Below are positions 1 to 7,261 of a stretch of 64,000 nt of DNA, piece by piece. A program made the position numbers and the translations under genes. Every line of letters starts with the position of its first letter. Position 1 is the stretch's first letter. This DNA comes from Sphingomonas sediminicola. Lineage in GTDB: Bacteria; Pseudomonadota; Alphaproteobacteria; Sphingomonadales; Sphingomonadaceae. Under the pieces are notes generated by a model. It did no database searches, had not been told where the DNA came from, and was given only the letters and a program-made list of their open reading frames with translations. The DNA lies in NCBI RefSeq assembly GCF_014489515.1, contig NZ_CP060782.1:372001-436000 (forward strand), given 5' to 3'.

Positions 1-179
1 TAGAGCGCGGTCATGATGGCGGTCATCGACGCGCAGCTTGCCTGATGCCCGCCGACTTTCAGGCCGTCGCTGTTCTCGCGGATGTGATTGGCGTGATGGA
101 TCGTCCACGCCGACAGCCAGCGCAGCCGTTCGTCGAGGATCTTGAGCGCTTCGATGTCGGTCGTGACGGGCTTCAGCAT
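1..179 (-). CDS. Transketolase-like E1 enzyme, N-terminal fragment cut by window edge
   Basis: The first 59 residues of a leftward gene are visible, starting at an ATG at 179 and running off the window. They contain 'LRWLSAWTIHHANHIRE' followed by 'GLKVGGHQASCASM'. This matches the start of the large thiamine-diphosphate-dependent transketolase/pyruvate dehydrogenase E1-like family, where these residues begin the cofactor-binding domain. I infer a decarboxylating or ketol-transferring E1-type enzyme, but substrate and exact subfamily cannot be told from the fragment. Only a weak ribosome site (TAGGGC) precedes the ATG. The gene diverges from the SnoaL-like gene at 294; the roughly 110 bases between them show no clear promoter. 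Confidence 0.6.
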   Translation of the reverse strand, partial: MLKPVTTDIEALKILDERLRWLSAWTIHHANHIRENSDGLKVGGHQASCASMTAIMTAL

Positions 180-293
180 GGCGCAAGCCCTAGCTCTTGC
201 AACAAGCGCCGCAAAGCCGCATTTCCTCGACCGCCCGCGCTTGGCCGGCGCTCGGTGAGTTGGCATCTTGATCGGCCGAACCTGGGGCAATTC

Positions 294-767
294 ATGACGC
301 GAACGCTGCTGCTCGCCGCCGTTTCAATCATTGCGTGGACCGCGCCGGCTCAGGCCGGGCCGGCGGAGGATGCGACGGCGGCCGTCACTACCTGGCTGGA
401 CAAGTTCAACGCGGGAGATGCGGAAGCATTCTACGCAGCGCACGTGGACGGCGCGCTCATCGTCGACGAATTCGCGCCTTTCGTCTGGGGCGGCCCGCAA
501 TCGGCGCAGCATTGGCTCGCCGATTACATGAAGGACGCAGGGGCCAGGGGCATCAGCGGCGGCCGCGTCGATTACGAAAAGACCCCGATCCAGGCGAACA
601 GCGACGGCAATTCCGCCTACGTCGTGCTGCCCACGACCTACCGGTTCAGCCAAGAGGGTACAAGGATGGCCGGCAAGGGGAGCATGACATTTGTGCTGAT
701 CCGATCCGGAAGGGACTGGAAAATCGCGAGCTGGACCTATTCGGGAGCAACGCCTGCGGCGGAATAG
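294..767 (+). CDS. Secreted SnoaL-like/DUF4440 protein
   Basis: A 157-residue protein with a clear signal peptide (residues 1-21, 'AQA' before the cut), so it is probably periplasmic. The mature part has the layout of the NTF2-like SnoaL/DUF4440 fold: an amphipathic helix ('AVTTWLDKFNAGDAEAFYAAH'-like start), then a conical beta sheet ending 'SMTFVLIRSGRDWKIASWTYSG'. Such domains bind small ligands or have small enzymatic roles, and nothing here fixes the substrate. I chose the ATG at 294 because a GGGG ribosome site lies about 8 bases upstream and because the signal peptide begins there. An in-frame start at 45 would add 83 residues without conserved character. Confidence 0.75.
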   Translation: MTRTLLLAAVSIIAWTAPAQAGPAEDATAAVTTWLDKFNAGDAEAFYAAHVDGALIVDEFAPFVWGGPQSAQHWLADYMKDAGARGISGGRVDYEKTPIQANSDGNSAYVVLPTTYRFSQEGTRMAGKGSMTFVLIRSGRDWKIASWTYSGATPAAE

Positions 768-771
768 CGGC

Positions 772-1113
772 TTAGCGTGCGTTCCGTAGGACAGCTTCTT
801 TGATTAGCGCCTTGAACGCCGCCTCGTCGACCTGTTCGCCCTCACGGATGTCGATCGCGCGGCGGGTTCCGGCGTCGAGGCTGGCGTTGAACAGGCCGGC
901 CGGATCGTCGAGCGAAGCACCCTGAGCGAAAGTCAGCTTCACCTTGTCCCTATAGGTTTCGCCCGTGCAGATGATCCCGTTATGCTCCCAAACGGGAACG
1001 CCGTCGGGGTTCGATGGCTTCCGCCACTTCACGGTTTCCGTCGCTTCGGGGTCGGCCTGCCGGATGAGCTCACGGACCTTGTCGAGCGTCTCGACGCGCC
1101 AATCTTTCGCCAT
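772..1113 (-). CDS. DUF1801-domain protein
   Basis: A 113-residue cytoplasmic protein that resembles the DUF1801 (YdhG-like) family: an N-terminal helix ('VRELIRQADPEATETVKWRKPS'-like), a central 'VPVWEHNGIICTGETYRDKVKLTF' strand region and a C-terminal 'FKALIKEAV' helix. Family members are small alpha/beta proteins of unknown biochemical role. The ATG at 1113 follows an AAGGG ribosome site, and a TTG directly before it is the less likely start. The gene lies just downstream of bkdB, 18 bases past its stop on the same strand, so it may be co-transcribed, but no functional link is known. Confidence 0.7.
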   Translation of the reverse strand: MAKDWRVETLDKVRELIRQADPEATETVKWRKPSNPDGVPVWEHNGIICTGETYRDKVKLTFAQGASLDDPAGLFNASLDAGTRRAIDIREGEQVDEAAFKALIKEAVLRNAR

Positions 1114-1131
1114 CAACCCTTCCCAATCCGA

Positions 1132-2415
1132 CTAGGAAAGCAATCGCAGCGGATTTTCGAGCAGTGGCTTCAACGCCTGCATGAAGCTTGCCGCGTCCCA
1201 GCCGTCGACAACACGGTGATCGCAGGACAGGGACAGGTTCATCCGCTTGCGGACTTCGATCTCGTTGTCGATCGGGACGAGCTTGTCCTCGATCTTGTTG
1301 ACCGCGACGATCGCGACCTGGGGCGGATTGACGACTGGTGTCGAAGTGATGCCGCCCATCGGGCCGAGGCTGGAAATCGTGAAGGTCGCGCCGCTGAGCT
1401 CCTCGCGGGTTGCCTTGCCGGATCGCGCGGCTTCGGACAGGCGTCCGATCTCTGACGCGAGCTGCCAGATAGACTTCGACTGAGCGTCGCGGATGGTGGC
1501 GACCATCAGTCCATTCGGCGTTTGCGTCGCCATACCCATGTGCACGGGTCCGTGGCGCGTCACGACCATCGCCTCGTCGTCGAACGTCGCGTTGAGCATC
1601 GGCCAGTCCGCAAGCGCGCGTGACATTGCGGTGATCAGGAAGGGAAGAAGCGTCAGCTTCGGATTGTCGCCGCGGTCGCGGTTCATCATCTGCCGCGCTT
1701 CCTCGAGCGCAGTGACGTCAAACTCTTCGACCAGAGTGAAGTGCTGGATGCGACGATTCGCCTCCGCCATGTTCTCCGCGATCTTGCGGCGCAGGCCGAC
1801 GACCTTGATCGTTTCGTCATTGCGCGGAGTACCGGCGCCGCGCGTGGAAACGCTGCCGCCGTTGTAGAGCAGGTATGCGTCGAGGTCGGAGTGGCGGACG
1901 CGGTCGCCTGTGATCTTCACCTGATCAAGGTCGATGCCCAGATCGCGAGCGCGAGCGCGGACTGCAGGGGAAGCGAGCACATGCGGTCCGCCTGCTTCCT
2001 TCTTCGCAACTTCGGGTTCGACCCGGGGCTCCGGAGCGCGCGGCGGTTCCTTCGGTGCTTCGACCGCGGTTGTCGGCAGCTCTTCCGCCTGCGCGGGAGT
2101 CGGTTCGGCGGCCCCATCGGCAATCGGTACTTCCTCTGCCGCAGGAGCGGGCGCCGCTTGGGACGGCGCTTCGCCCTCGGTCTCGATCACCGCGAGCACT
2201 GACCCGATCGGGATCTGGTCGCCAACCTCACCCGCAAGCTGGACGACCTTGCCGGCCACGGGAGATTCCATCTCCACCGTCGCCTTGTCGGTCATCATGT
2301 CGGCGATCTGCTGGTCCTCGGCGATGGTGTCGCCGACCTTCACGTGCCAGGCGACGATCTCCGCTTCGGCAATGCCCTCGCCGATGTCCGGCAGCTTGAA
2401 CTCATATTTCGCCAT
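1132..2415 (-). CDS. bkdB: Branched-chain 2-oxoacid dehydrogenase E2 (dihydrolipoyl acyltransferase)
   Basis: A 427-residue E2 core subunit. The N-terminal lipoyl domain (about residues 3-78) carries the lipoylated lysine in 'DKATVEMESP' (K44). A long Ala/Pro-rich linker follows, then a peripheral-subunit-binding domain ('VLASPAVRARARDLGIDL', about 145-180), then the catalytic acyltransferase domain ending in 'SLSCDHRVVDGWDAASF' with active-site H400 and D404. It moves the acyl group from the E1 thiamine diphosphate to CoA in breakdown of valine, leucine and isoleucine. Its ATG overlaps the TGA of bkdA2 (ATGA), so translation is probably coupled. No E3 gene is present in the window, so E3 must come from elsewhere. 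Confidence 0.93.
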   Translation of the reverse strand: MAKYEFKLPDIGEGIAEAEIVAWHVKVGDTIAEDQQIADMMTDKATVEMESPVAGKVVQLAGEVGDQIPIGSVLAVIETEGEAPSQAAPAPAAEEVPIADGAAEPTPAQAEELPTTAVEAPKEPPRAPEPRVEPEVAKKEAGGPHVLASPAVRARARDLGIDLDQVKITGDRVRHSDLDAYLLYNGGSVSTRGAGTPRNDETIKVVGLRRKIAENMAEANRRIQHFTLVEEFDVTALEEARQMMNRDRGDNPKLTLLPFLITAMSRALADWPMLNATFDDEAMVVTRHGPVHMGMATQTPNGLMVATIRDAQSKSIWQLASEIGRLSEAARSGKATREELSGATFTISSLGPMGGITSTPVVNPPQVAIVAVNKIEDKLVPIDNEIEVRKRMNLSLSCDHRVVDGWDAASFMQALKPLLENPLRLLS

Positions 2416-3428
2416 CAGTCTGCCATCACTTTCTCAAGCGCAGTCTTCATGCGCTTCGGACCAGGGAAGTACGCCCATTCGTAGGCGTGCGGATAGGGCG
2501 TGTCCCATCCTGTGACGCGCTCCACCGGCGCTTCGAGATGATAGAAGCAGCGTTCCTGGACGAGAGCGCTGAGCTCAGCCGCGAAGCCGGACGTGCGCGG
2601 CGCTTCCTGAGCGATCAGGCAGCGGCCGGTCTTTTCGACCGACTTCTCGATCGTCTCGATATCGAGCGGGACTAAAGAGCGGAGGTCGATCACCTCGGCG
2701 TCGATGCCCTGCTCGTTCACCGCGGCGAGCGCGACGTGCACCATCGTGCCGTAGGCGAGGACGGTCAGCTCATTGCCCTCGCGAACGACCGCCGCCTTGC
2801 CGAGCGGCACCGTGTAATGGCCTTCCGGAACCTCGCTCGCTGGATGCTTCGCCCACGGCGTGACGGGACGGTCGTGGTGACCTTCGAACGGGCCGTTGTA
2901 GATGCGCTTCGGCTCGAAGAAGATGATCGGGTCCGGATCCTCCACTGCGGCGATCAGCAGGCCCTTGGCGTCATAAGGCGTCGACGGGACGACCACCTTT
3001 AGGCCCGCGATGTGCGTGAACAGGCTTTCGGGCGACTGGCTGTGCGTCTGGCCGCCGAAGATGCCGCCGCCGTAGGGAGTGCGGATGACCATTGGCATCG
3101 TCCACTCGCCGGCGGTGCGGTAGCGCATCTTTGCGACTTCGCTGACGATCTGGTCGTAGCCGGGGTAGATATAGTCGGCGAACTGGATCTCGATCAGCGG
3201 CTTGATGCCGTAGGCGGCCATGCCGACCGCTGTCGCGACGATGCCGCCTTCGCTGATCGGGGCGTCGAACACGCGCTGCTTGCCGAATTCCTTCTGCAAG
3301 CCTTCCGTCACGCGGAACACGCCGCCGAAGAAGCCGATGTCTTCGCCGAACACGACGATATCCTCGTCGCGGCGCATCATCACCTTGTGGGCGTCGTTGA
3401 GCGCCTGGATCATGTTCATCGTCGGCAT
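2415..3428 (-). CDS. bkdA2: Branched-chain 2-oxoacid dehydrogenase E1 beta
   Basis: A 337-residue transketolase-type E1 beta subunit, beginning 'MPTMNMIQALNDAHKV'. It contains 'VVFGEDIGFFGGVFRVTEGL' and 'FDAPISEGGIVATAVGMA', the conserved core that contacts thiamine diphosphate at the alpha/beta interface, and a C-terminal transketolase domain ('LIAQEAPRTSGFAAEL'). I place the start at 3428 because that ATG overlaps the bkdA1 TGA. An in-frame start at 3476 would add 16 unconserved residues inside bkdA1. With bkdA1 it forms the decarboxylating E1 heterotetramer. It is the middle gene of a leftward three-gene operon with ATGA overlaps at both ends. Confidence 0.93.
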   Translation of the reverse strand: MPTMNMIQALNDAHKVMMRRDEDIVVFGEDIGFFGGVFRVTEGLQKEFGKQRVFDAPISEGGIVATAVGMAAYGIKPLIEIQFADYIYPGYDQIVSEVAKMRYRTAGEWTMPMVIRTPYGGGIFGGQTHSQSPESLFTHIAGLKVVVPSTPYDAKGLLIAAVEDPDPIIFFEPKRIYNGPFEGHHDRPVTPWAKHPASEVPEGHYTVPLGKAAVVREGNELTVLAYGTMVHVALAAVNEQGIDAEVIDLRSLVPLDIETIEKSVEKTGRCLIAQEAPRTSGFAAELSALVQERCFYHLEAPVERVTGWDTPYPHAYEWAYFPGPKRMKTALEKVMAD

Positions 3429-4696
3429 CAGCGATTCTCGTCCAGCGCCTGCTCGCGCTGCTCCGCGATGTGCCACGGCACTTCCGCGTAAACGTCCTCG
3501 AACATGCTGCCGATATTGTCCTTGCCTTGCTGCGGAAGGATGCCGAGCTTTTCGGATTCCTTCTGCGCAGCGCGAACTTTGGCGTCGGCTTCCTTGGTCA
3601 GTTCGTCGTGGCGCTCATCGTCCCACTCGCCGAGCTGGATCAGGTGTGCCTTCAGCCGTTCGATCGGATCGCCGAGCGGCCAGGCCTTGGCCTCGTCGGT
3701 CGGGCGGTAACCGGACGGATCGTCCGATGTGGAATGGCCTTCGGCTCGGTACGTGAAGAATTCGATCAGGGTCGGGCCCTGGTTCGTGCGCGCACGCTCG
3801 GATGCCCAGCGAACGGCGGCGTAAACCGCGAGCGCGTCATTGCCGTCCACCCGAAGCCCGGCAATGCCGTAACCGACTGCGCGCTGGGCGAAGGTCGCGC
3901 GCTCCGCACCTGCGATTCCCGAGAAACTCGAGATCGCCCACTGATTGTTCACCGTCGCGAGGATCACAGGCGCGTTGTACACCGCGGCGAAGGTCATCGC
4001 GGAGTGGAAGTCGCCTTCCGCGGTCGCTCCGTCTCCGATCCAGCCCATGCAGATGCGGCTGTCGCCCTTGATCGCTGCAGCCATTGCCCAACCGACCGCC
4101 TGCGGAAATTGCGTGCCGAGATTGCCCGAGATCGAGAAGAAGCCGTAGGCCTTGTCCGAATACATGATCGGAAGCTGGCGACCCTGCAGCTTGTCGCCCT
4201 TGTTCGAGTAGATCTGGTTCATCATGTCGACGAGCGGATAGTCGCGCGCGACGAGAAGCCCCTGCTGCCGATAAGTCGGGAAGTGCATGTCCTCGCGGTC
4301 GAGGGCGTTCTGGGCGGCGACTGCGATCGCCTCTTCGCCCGTGCACTTCATGTAGAAGCTGGTCTTACCCTGCCGCTGCGAGCGGTACATGCGGTCGTCG
4401 AAGACGCGCACGGTAACCATGTCGCGCAGCATCTTGCGAAGCGTTTCGGGATCGAGCTTCGGGTCCCACGGACCGACCGCCCGATTGTCCTCGTCGAGAA
4501 CCCGAACGAGCGCGGTCGTCAGAGGATGCGTCTCGGACGCCGCAGCGGAAACGTCCGGCCGCGGCGCGGAACCGGCTGCGGGCACCTTCATCTTCGAAAA
4601 GTCGGGCTTGTCGCCAGGCCGGAACGGCGGCTCGGGCACGTGTAGTGCGAGCTTCGGCCTGTTCGGCTTTAGGGGCGCTGGATCCTTGTCGCTCAT
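3428..4696 (-). CDS. bkdA1: Branched-chain 2-oxoacid dehydrogenase E1 alpha
   Basis: A 422-residue E1 alpha subunit and first gene of the bkd operon. The thiamine-diphosphate motif is visible as 'GWIGDGATAEGDFHSAM' (GDG start) with a downstream 'NNQWAIS'. The phosphorylation-loop region 'YRAEGHSTSDDPSGYR' is typical of branched-chain E1 alpha. About 50 extra Pro/Lys-rich residues precede the first conserved segment, a known feature of the bacterial BkdA1 type. It decarboxylates branched 2-oxo acids and passes the acyl group to the E2 lipoyl arm. No strong ribosome site is seen before the ATG at 4696. The reading frame on the opposite strand (3470-4645) is a GC-rich shadow. Confidence 0.93.
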   Translation of the reverse strand: MSDKDPAPLKPNRPKLALHVPEPPFRPGDKPDFSKMKVPAAGSAPRPDVSAAASETHPLTTALVRVLDEDNRAVGPWDPKLDPETLRKMLRDMVTVRVFDDRMYRSQRQGKTSFYMKCTGEEAIAVAAQNALDREDMHFPTYRQQGLLVARDYPLVDMMNQIYSNKGDKLQGRQLPIMYSDKAYGFFSISGNLGTQFPQAVGWAMAAAIKGDSRICMGWIGDGATAEGDFHSAMTFAAVYNAPVILATVNNQWAISSFSGIAGAERATFAQRAVGYGIAGLRVDGNDALAVYAAVRWASERARTNQGPTLIEFFTYRAEGHSTSDDPSGYRPTDEAKAWPLGDPIERLKAHLIQLGEWDDERHDELTKEADAKVRAAQKESEKLGILPQQGKDNIGSMFEDVYAEVPWHIAEQREQALDENR

Positions 4697-4782
4697 GTGG
4701 ATGAGGCGCTTAGTCCGGAGTCACGAATGCGGCAACTAGCGCGCGTTGACCTCACAAGCGCCGCGAGGCTAGGGCGCTGGCC

Positions 4783-5067
4783 ATGGCCGAAGACAAGACC
4801 GAACTTCCCGACCGCCTCTCGCTCGATCCGCGCAGTCCTTATTGCGACGCGGAAATTCTCAAGCGCGGGGTGGGCATCCGTTTCAACGGGCAGGAAAAGA
4901 CCAACGTCGAGGAATATTGCGTGTCCGAGGGCTGGATCCGCGTCTCGGCCGGCCGCAGCCGCGACCGCTACGGCAATCCGATGACGCTGAAGCTCAAAGG
5001 GAAGGTCGAGCCCTATATCGAGCCGTCGCTCGGTGAGACTCAGGACGGAGAGGCGCCCGAAGGATAG
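4783..5067 (+). CDS. DUF3297 family protein
   Basis: A 94-residue protein that I recognise as the small DUF3297 family of proteobacteria, from 'LPDRLSLDPRSPYCDAEIL' and 'RGVGIRFNGQEKTNVEEYCV'. It has no signal peptide or membrane segment and is predicted to be cytoplasmic. Its function is unknown. It is divergent from bkdA1 (87 bases between the start codons) and its 3' end overlaps the end of the leftward gene at 5040-5260 by 28 bases. An AGGGC stretch lies about 12 bases before the ATG. Confidence 0.75.
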   Translation: MAEDKTELPDRLSLDPRSPYCDAEILKRGVGIRFNGQEKTNVEEYCVSEGWIRVSAGRSRDRYGNPMTLKLKGKVEPYIEPSLGETQDGEAPEG

Positions 5068-5260
5068 TGCGGATTGCGGCGTTCCCGCCGCTTGTCCCAC
5101 ATTTTCTTCGCCGCCCATCCGGCCCTAGCGCAAGCGCCAGCGGACCGAGCCCGCGTCGCGCAACCGCGGCAACGCCCGCGCCCAGGACTGCGCCCCTCAG
5201 CCCGCGATTGCGGCCTGCCATCTTCTCTCCGACATACGCTCCGGCAAGCTTACCCAACAT
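5040..5260 (-). CDS. Small conserved hydrophobic protein, apparent frameshift near 5123-5125
   Basis: The frame from the ATG at 5260 reads 'MLGKLAGAYVGEKMAGRNRG' and then a hydrophobic stretch ending 'RRGLGPLALAL'. At a CCC run (plus strand 5123-5125) the sensible continuation moves to another frame, 'AGWAAKKMWDKRRERRNPHY', and stops at 5040. Adding one base to the run gives a 73-residue protein with one membrane-like segment and a basic tail, a layout I associate with small sphingomonad proteins of unknown role. Read without repair, the first frame runs on to 4994 into low-quality sequence. I treat the break as a probable sequencing error. The ribosome site region reads as weak. Confidence 0.55.
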
Positions 5261-5420
5261 CTGAACATCCTTTCGAATTGCGCTTGGTGCACCAACGCGG
5301 CAGGTCTCGCGCGGGTCCCGCAGGGCCGGTTGGGAATCTTCACCAAGCCTAGGTGGCAAATCCCGCCAACTCGCCGCTGAAATGGATCCCGTCTTAGCAT
5401 TTTTCGCAGTTTTCTGGGAT

Positions 5421-5436
5421 TGGCACGGCTCTTGTA
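5421..5436 (+). promoter_or_regulatory. Sigma-54 (-24/-12) promoter of the psp operon
   Basis: The sequence TGGCAC-N5-TTGTA matches the sigma-54 consensus TGGCAC-N5-TTGCA at all but one position, with the GG and TG dinucleotides at the expected spacing. It lies about 60 bases before the first psp start codon. Sigma-54 control with PspF is established for psp operons of other proteobacteria; no pspF gene is in this window. Confidence 0.7.
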
Positions 5437-5494
5437 TCGTACCTGGCACCGGCCCGCGACTGATGAAGCGGACCGGCAAAAAGGGAGATTACAA

Positions 5495-5632
5495 ATGTCC
5501 GGTCAGTCGCAACTTGCTCGTACGCTTACTGCTCTTGCAGCAGCGCTCCTGATGAGCTCCGTCGCGGTCAGCGCCGCGGTCGGTCCGGCCCAGGCAGTCG
5601 CCAGCCCCGTCGCAGTTTCGGCCAATGCGTGA
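5495..5632 (+). CDS. 45-residue secreted or membrane-anchored peptide leading the psp operon
   Basis: The frame starts at an ATG 7 bases after a strong GGGAG ribosome site and encodes 45 residues. Residues 1-28 look like a signal peptide (Arg10 followed by 'TLTALAAALLMSSVAVSAAV'), leaving only about 17 small, Ala/Val/Ser-rich residues. I do not recognise a family. It is the first gene after the sigma-54 promoter and ends 64 bases before pspA, so it should be co-induced with pspA under membrane stress. It could act as a small exported effector, as a translation leader, or be a signal-anchor peptide. The start is well supported by its ribosome site, but the function is open. Confidence 0.6.
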   Translation: MSGQSQLARTLTALAAALLMSSVAVSAAVGPAQAVASPVAVSANA

Positions 5633-5696
5633 ACTCGAGATCATCGAAGCGAAGATTCCGGTGAGGACGCCCCGGTTGGTTAGGGAGCCCGAAACA

Positions 5697-6404
5697 ATGA
5701 CTTCCGGCAGCACGCAGCTCGCTACCTGGTTCAACGGCCCGGTCTTCAGCCGCGCTAGGGATATTTTCGCGGCGAACATGACCGAGCTGTTGGATCGGGC
5801 CGAGGACCCCGCCCGGATGATCCGCATGATTATCCTGGAGATGGAGGAAACCCTCGTCGAGCTTCGTTCCAGCGCGGCGCGCTCGATCGCAGACGCCAAG
5901 GAGATGAAGCGTGCGGTCGGCCGGCTGGAAGAGCTGCAGATCGGCTGGAACGATAAGGCCGAGCTGGCGCTGTCGAAGGACCGCGAGGACCTGGCGAAGC
6001 AGGCTCTCGTCGAGAAGCAGAAGGCGGCCGAAATGGCCGATGGCCTTCGCTCGGAGATGGAGCAGATCGAGCAGGTTCTGCGAAGCTACGAAGTGGACAT
6101 CACCAAGCTTCAGACCAAGCTTCGTGAAGCTCGCGCACGGCAGAATGCCATTGCGGCCCGGATTGAAAGCGCGGTGGCCCGCGCCAAGGCCCGCGAAGTG
6201 ATGCACGGCAGCCGTACGCTCGATGCATTCGCCAAGTTCGAGGTGCTCGAGCGTCACGCAGATTTCGCCGAAGGCCGCGCGGAAGCGCTGGGGATGACCG
6301 GCCCCAAGAGCCTTGAGGAAGAGATCGCCGAGCTCCGCGCCGCCGAGAAGGTCGACGCCGATCTGGAAGCCATGAAGGCCGCGATCGCGGCACGCACCAA
6401 GTGA
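5697..6404 (+). CDS. pspA: Phage shock protein A (ESCRT-III-like membrane stress protein)
   Basis: A 235-residue PspA/IM30 protein, almost entirely helical. The diagnostic 'FSRARDIFAANMTELLDRAE' start is followed by 'ARMIRMIILEMEETLVELR' and long coiled coils to about residue 150. PspA binds stressed inner membrane and, in other proteobacteria, also inhibits PspF. It carries about 12 extra residues ('TSGSTQLATWFNG'-like) before the usual amphipathic N-terminal helix, which is the membrane-binding part in known PspA. The ATG at 5697 has a GGGAG site upstream; an in-frame start at 5625 overlapping the previous gene is less likely. It sits second in the psp operon. Confidence 0.92.
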   Translation: MTSGSTQLATWFNGPVFSRARDIFAANMTELLDRAEDPARMIRMIILEMEETLVELRSSAARSIADAKEMKRAVGRLEELQIGWNDKAELALSKDREDLAKQALVEKQKAAEMADGLRSEMEQIEQVLRSYEVDITKLQTKLREARARQNAIAARIESAVARAKAREVMHGSRTLDAFAKFEVLERHADFAEGRAEALGMTGPKSLEEEIAELRAAEKVDADLEAMKAAIAARTK

Positions 6405-6421
6405 ACGAAAGGGGAAGGGCA

Positions 6422-6823
6422 ATGGCCCGCTACAACTACCGCTACTCGATGGACCGCCGTGAGAAGAAGGTTGCAGGTGTCTGCTCGACGTTTGGCGAGG
6501 TGTTCAACATCGACCCGACCTTCATCCGGATCGGCTTCGTCGCTGCCGCGATCCTGGTCAGCTGGAAGCTCGCTCTGATCGCCTACGTCGGCGCGGGCAT
6601 CTACATGCACATCCAGCGCAACAAGGCGACCCGCGGATACGAGCGGAGCCAGCTAAGCGACTACGACCGCATGGAGAATGTGGCCCGGGTTCGCCCGACC
6701 GTTCACGCCCTGCGGACGCAGCTCGACGAAACCGACCGCCGTCTGATGGCGATCGACGACCACATCAACTCAACCAATGATGAGCTGGCGCGTGAAATCG
6801 AGGCGCTGCGGGAGGAGAAGTGA
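6422..6823 (+). CDS. pspC: PspC-domain membrane protein
   Basis: A 133-residue protein with an N-terminal PspC domain ('RREKKVAGVCSTFGEVFNID', then 'FIRIGFVAAAILVSWKLALI' as the membrane helix). The cytoplasmic tail is charged and likely coiled coil ('LRTQLDETDRRLMAIDDHIN'). PspC proteins sense envelope stress and recruit PspA to the membrane. The chosen ATG at 6422 follows GGGGAAGGG. It starts 17 bases after pspA and its TGA overlaps the next ATG, so the three genes are probably translated together. Confidence 0.88.
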   Translation: MARYNYRYSMDRREKKVAGVCSTFGEVFNIDPTFIRIGFVAAAILVSWKLALIAYVGAGIYMHIQRNKATRGYERSQLSDYDRMENVARVRPTVHALRTQLDETDRRLMAIDDHINSTNDELAREIEALREEK

Positions 6824-7053
6824 TGGAACCGCTGACGATTAGCATCCTGGCCGGTGGCATCTTCGCCGGGCTGAGCGCAGCAAGTGTTGCGGCTCTCAAG
6901 GGATGGCAGGGCTGGCTCGAGTTGAGGCGTTTCGAGCTAACCCATGCCGCAGGAGACCGGATGCTTCCTCCCGCGGGCAACCGCATCGAGGTCGCCGACC
7001 TTCGCGAACGCGTCCGCAAGCTGGAAGCCATCGCCGCGGGCATCGACCTTTAA
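6823..7053 (+). CDS. PspB-like small membrane protein
   Basis: A 76-residue protein with one N-terminal membrane helix (about residues 4-28, 'TISILAGGIFAGLSAASVAA') and a C-terminal charged helix ending 'LRERVRKLEAIAAGI', which resembles the leucine-zipper end of PspB. The middle part is longer than in classical PspB, so similarity is by layout more than sequence. Its ATG overlaps the pspC stop. PspB and PspC form the membrane sensor in other bacteria, and I infer that role here. It is the last gene of the operon and is followed by a terminator. Confidence 0.6.
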   Translation: MEPLTISILAGGIFAGLSAASVAALKGWQGWLELRRFELTHAAGDRMLPPAGNRIEVADLRERVRKLEAIAAGIDL

Positions 7054-7096
7054 GAAAAGTTTCCCCGGCCGCTCGCTCTCCCCAGCAAGCGGCGAG

Positions 7097-7127
7097 GCGG
7101 CCCGGCCAACCCCTTGAGCCGGGCCGC
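7097..7127 (+). terminator. Hairpin terminator after the psp operon
   Basis: A perfect 10-bp GC-rich stem (7097-7106 with 7118-7127) with an 11-base loop lies 43 bases after the PspB-like gene. The following bases (TTCACATTT) are only moderately T-rich, so termination may be partial. Confidence 0.55.
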
Positions 7128-7138
7128 TTCACATTTGG

Positions 7139-7225
7139 TTAGCCGTAGTACCAGCCATTCAGGATCGCGAGCGCCAGGGCGGCGCCAAGCGCCAGGATTG
7201 CCAACGAGATCCAGATCCGCCGCAC
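7139..7225 (-). CDS. Possible 28-residue single-pass membrane peptide
   Basis: A GTG-started frame encodes 28 residues: a basic start (VRRIW), a continuous hydrophobic helix rich in Ala and Leu, and an aromatic end 'NGWYYG'. This is the look of a genuine small membrane protein, and the sequence pattern is unlikely to arise in the other frames here. No good ribosome site is seen before the GTG. It lies in the gap between the psp terminator and the TonB receptor, in the same direction as the receptor and downstream of it. The function is unknown. Confidence 0.4.
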   Translation of the reverse strand: MRRIWISLAILALGAALALAILNGWYYG

Positions 7226-7261
7226 GCGGTCAGTTTAGCCGAGATGGACGGCGTTCGTCTT

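Noticed and set aside
3470-4645. A 391-codon reading frame opposite bkdA1
   Set aside because: bkdA1 motifs lie on the minus strand, and this frame lacks any recognisable domain.
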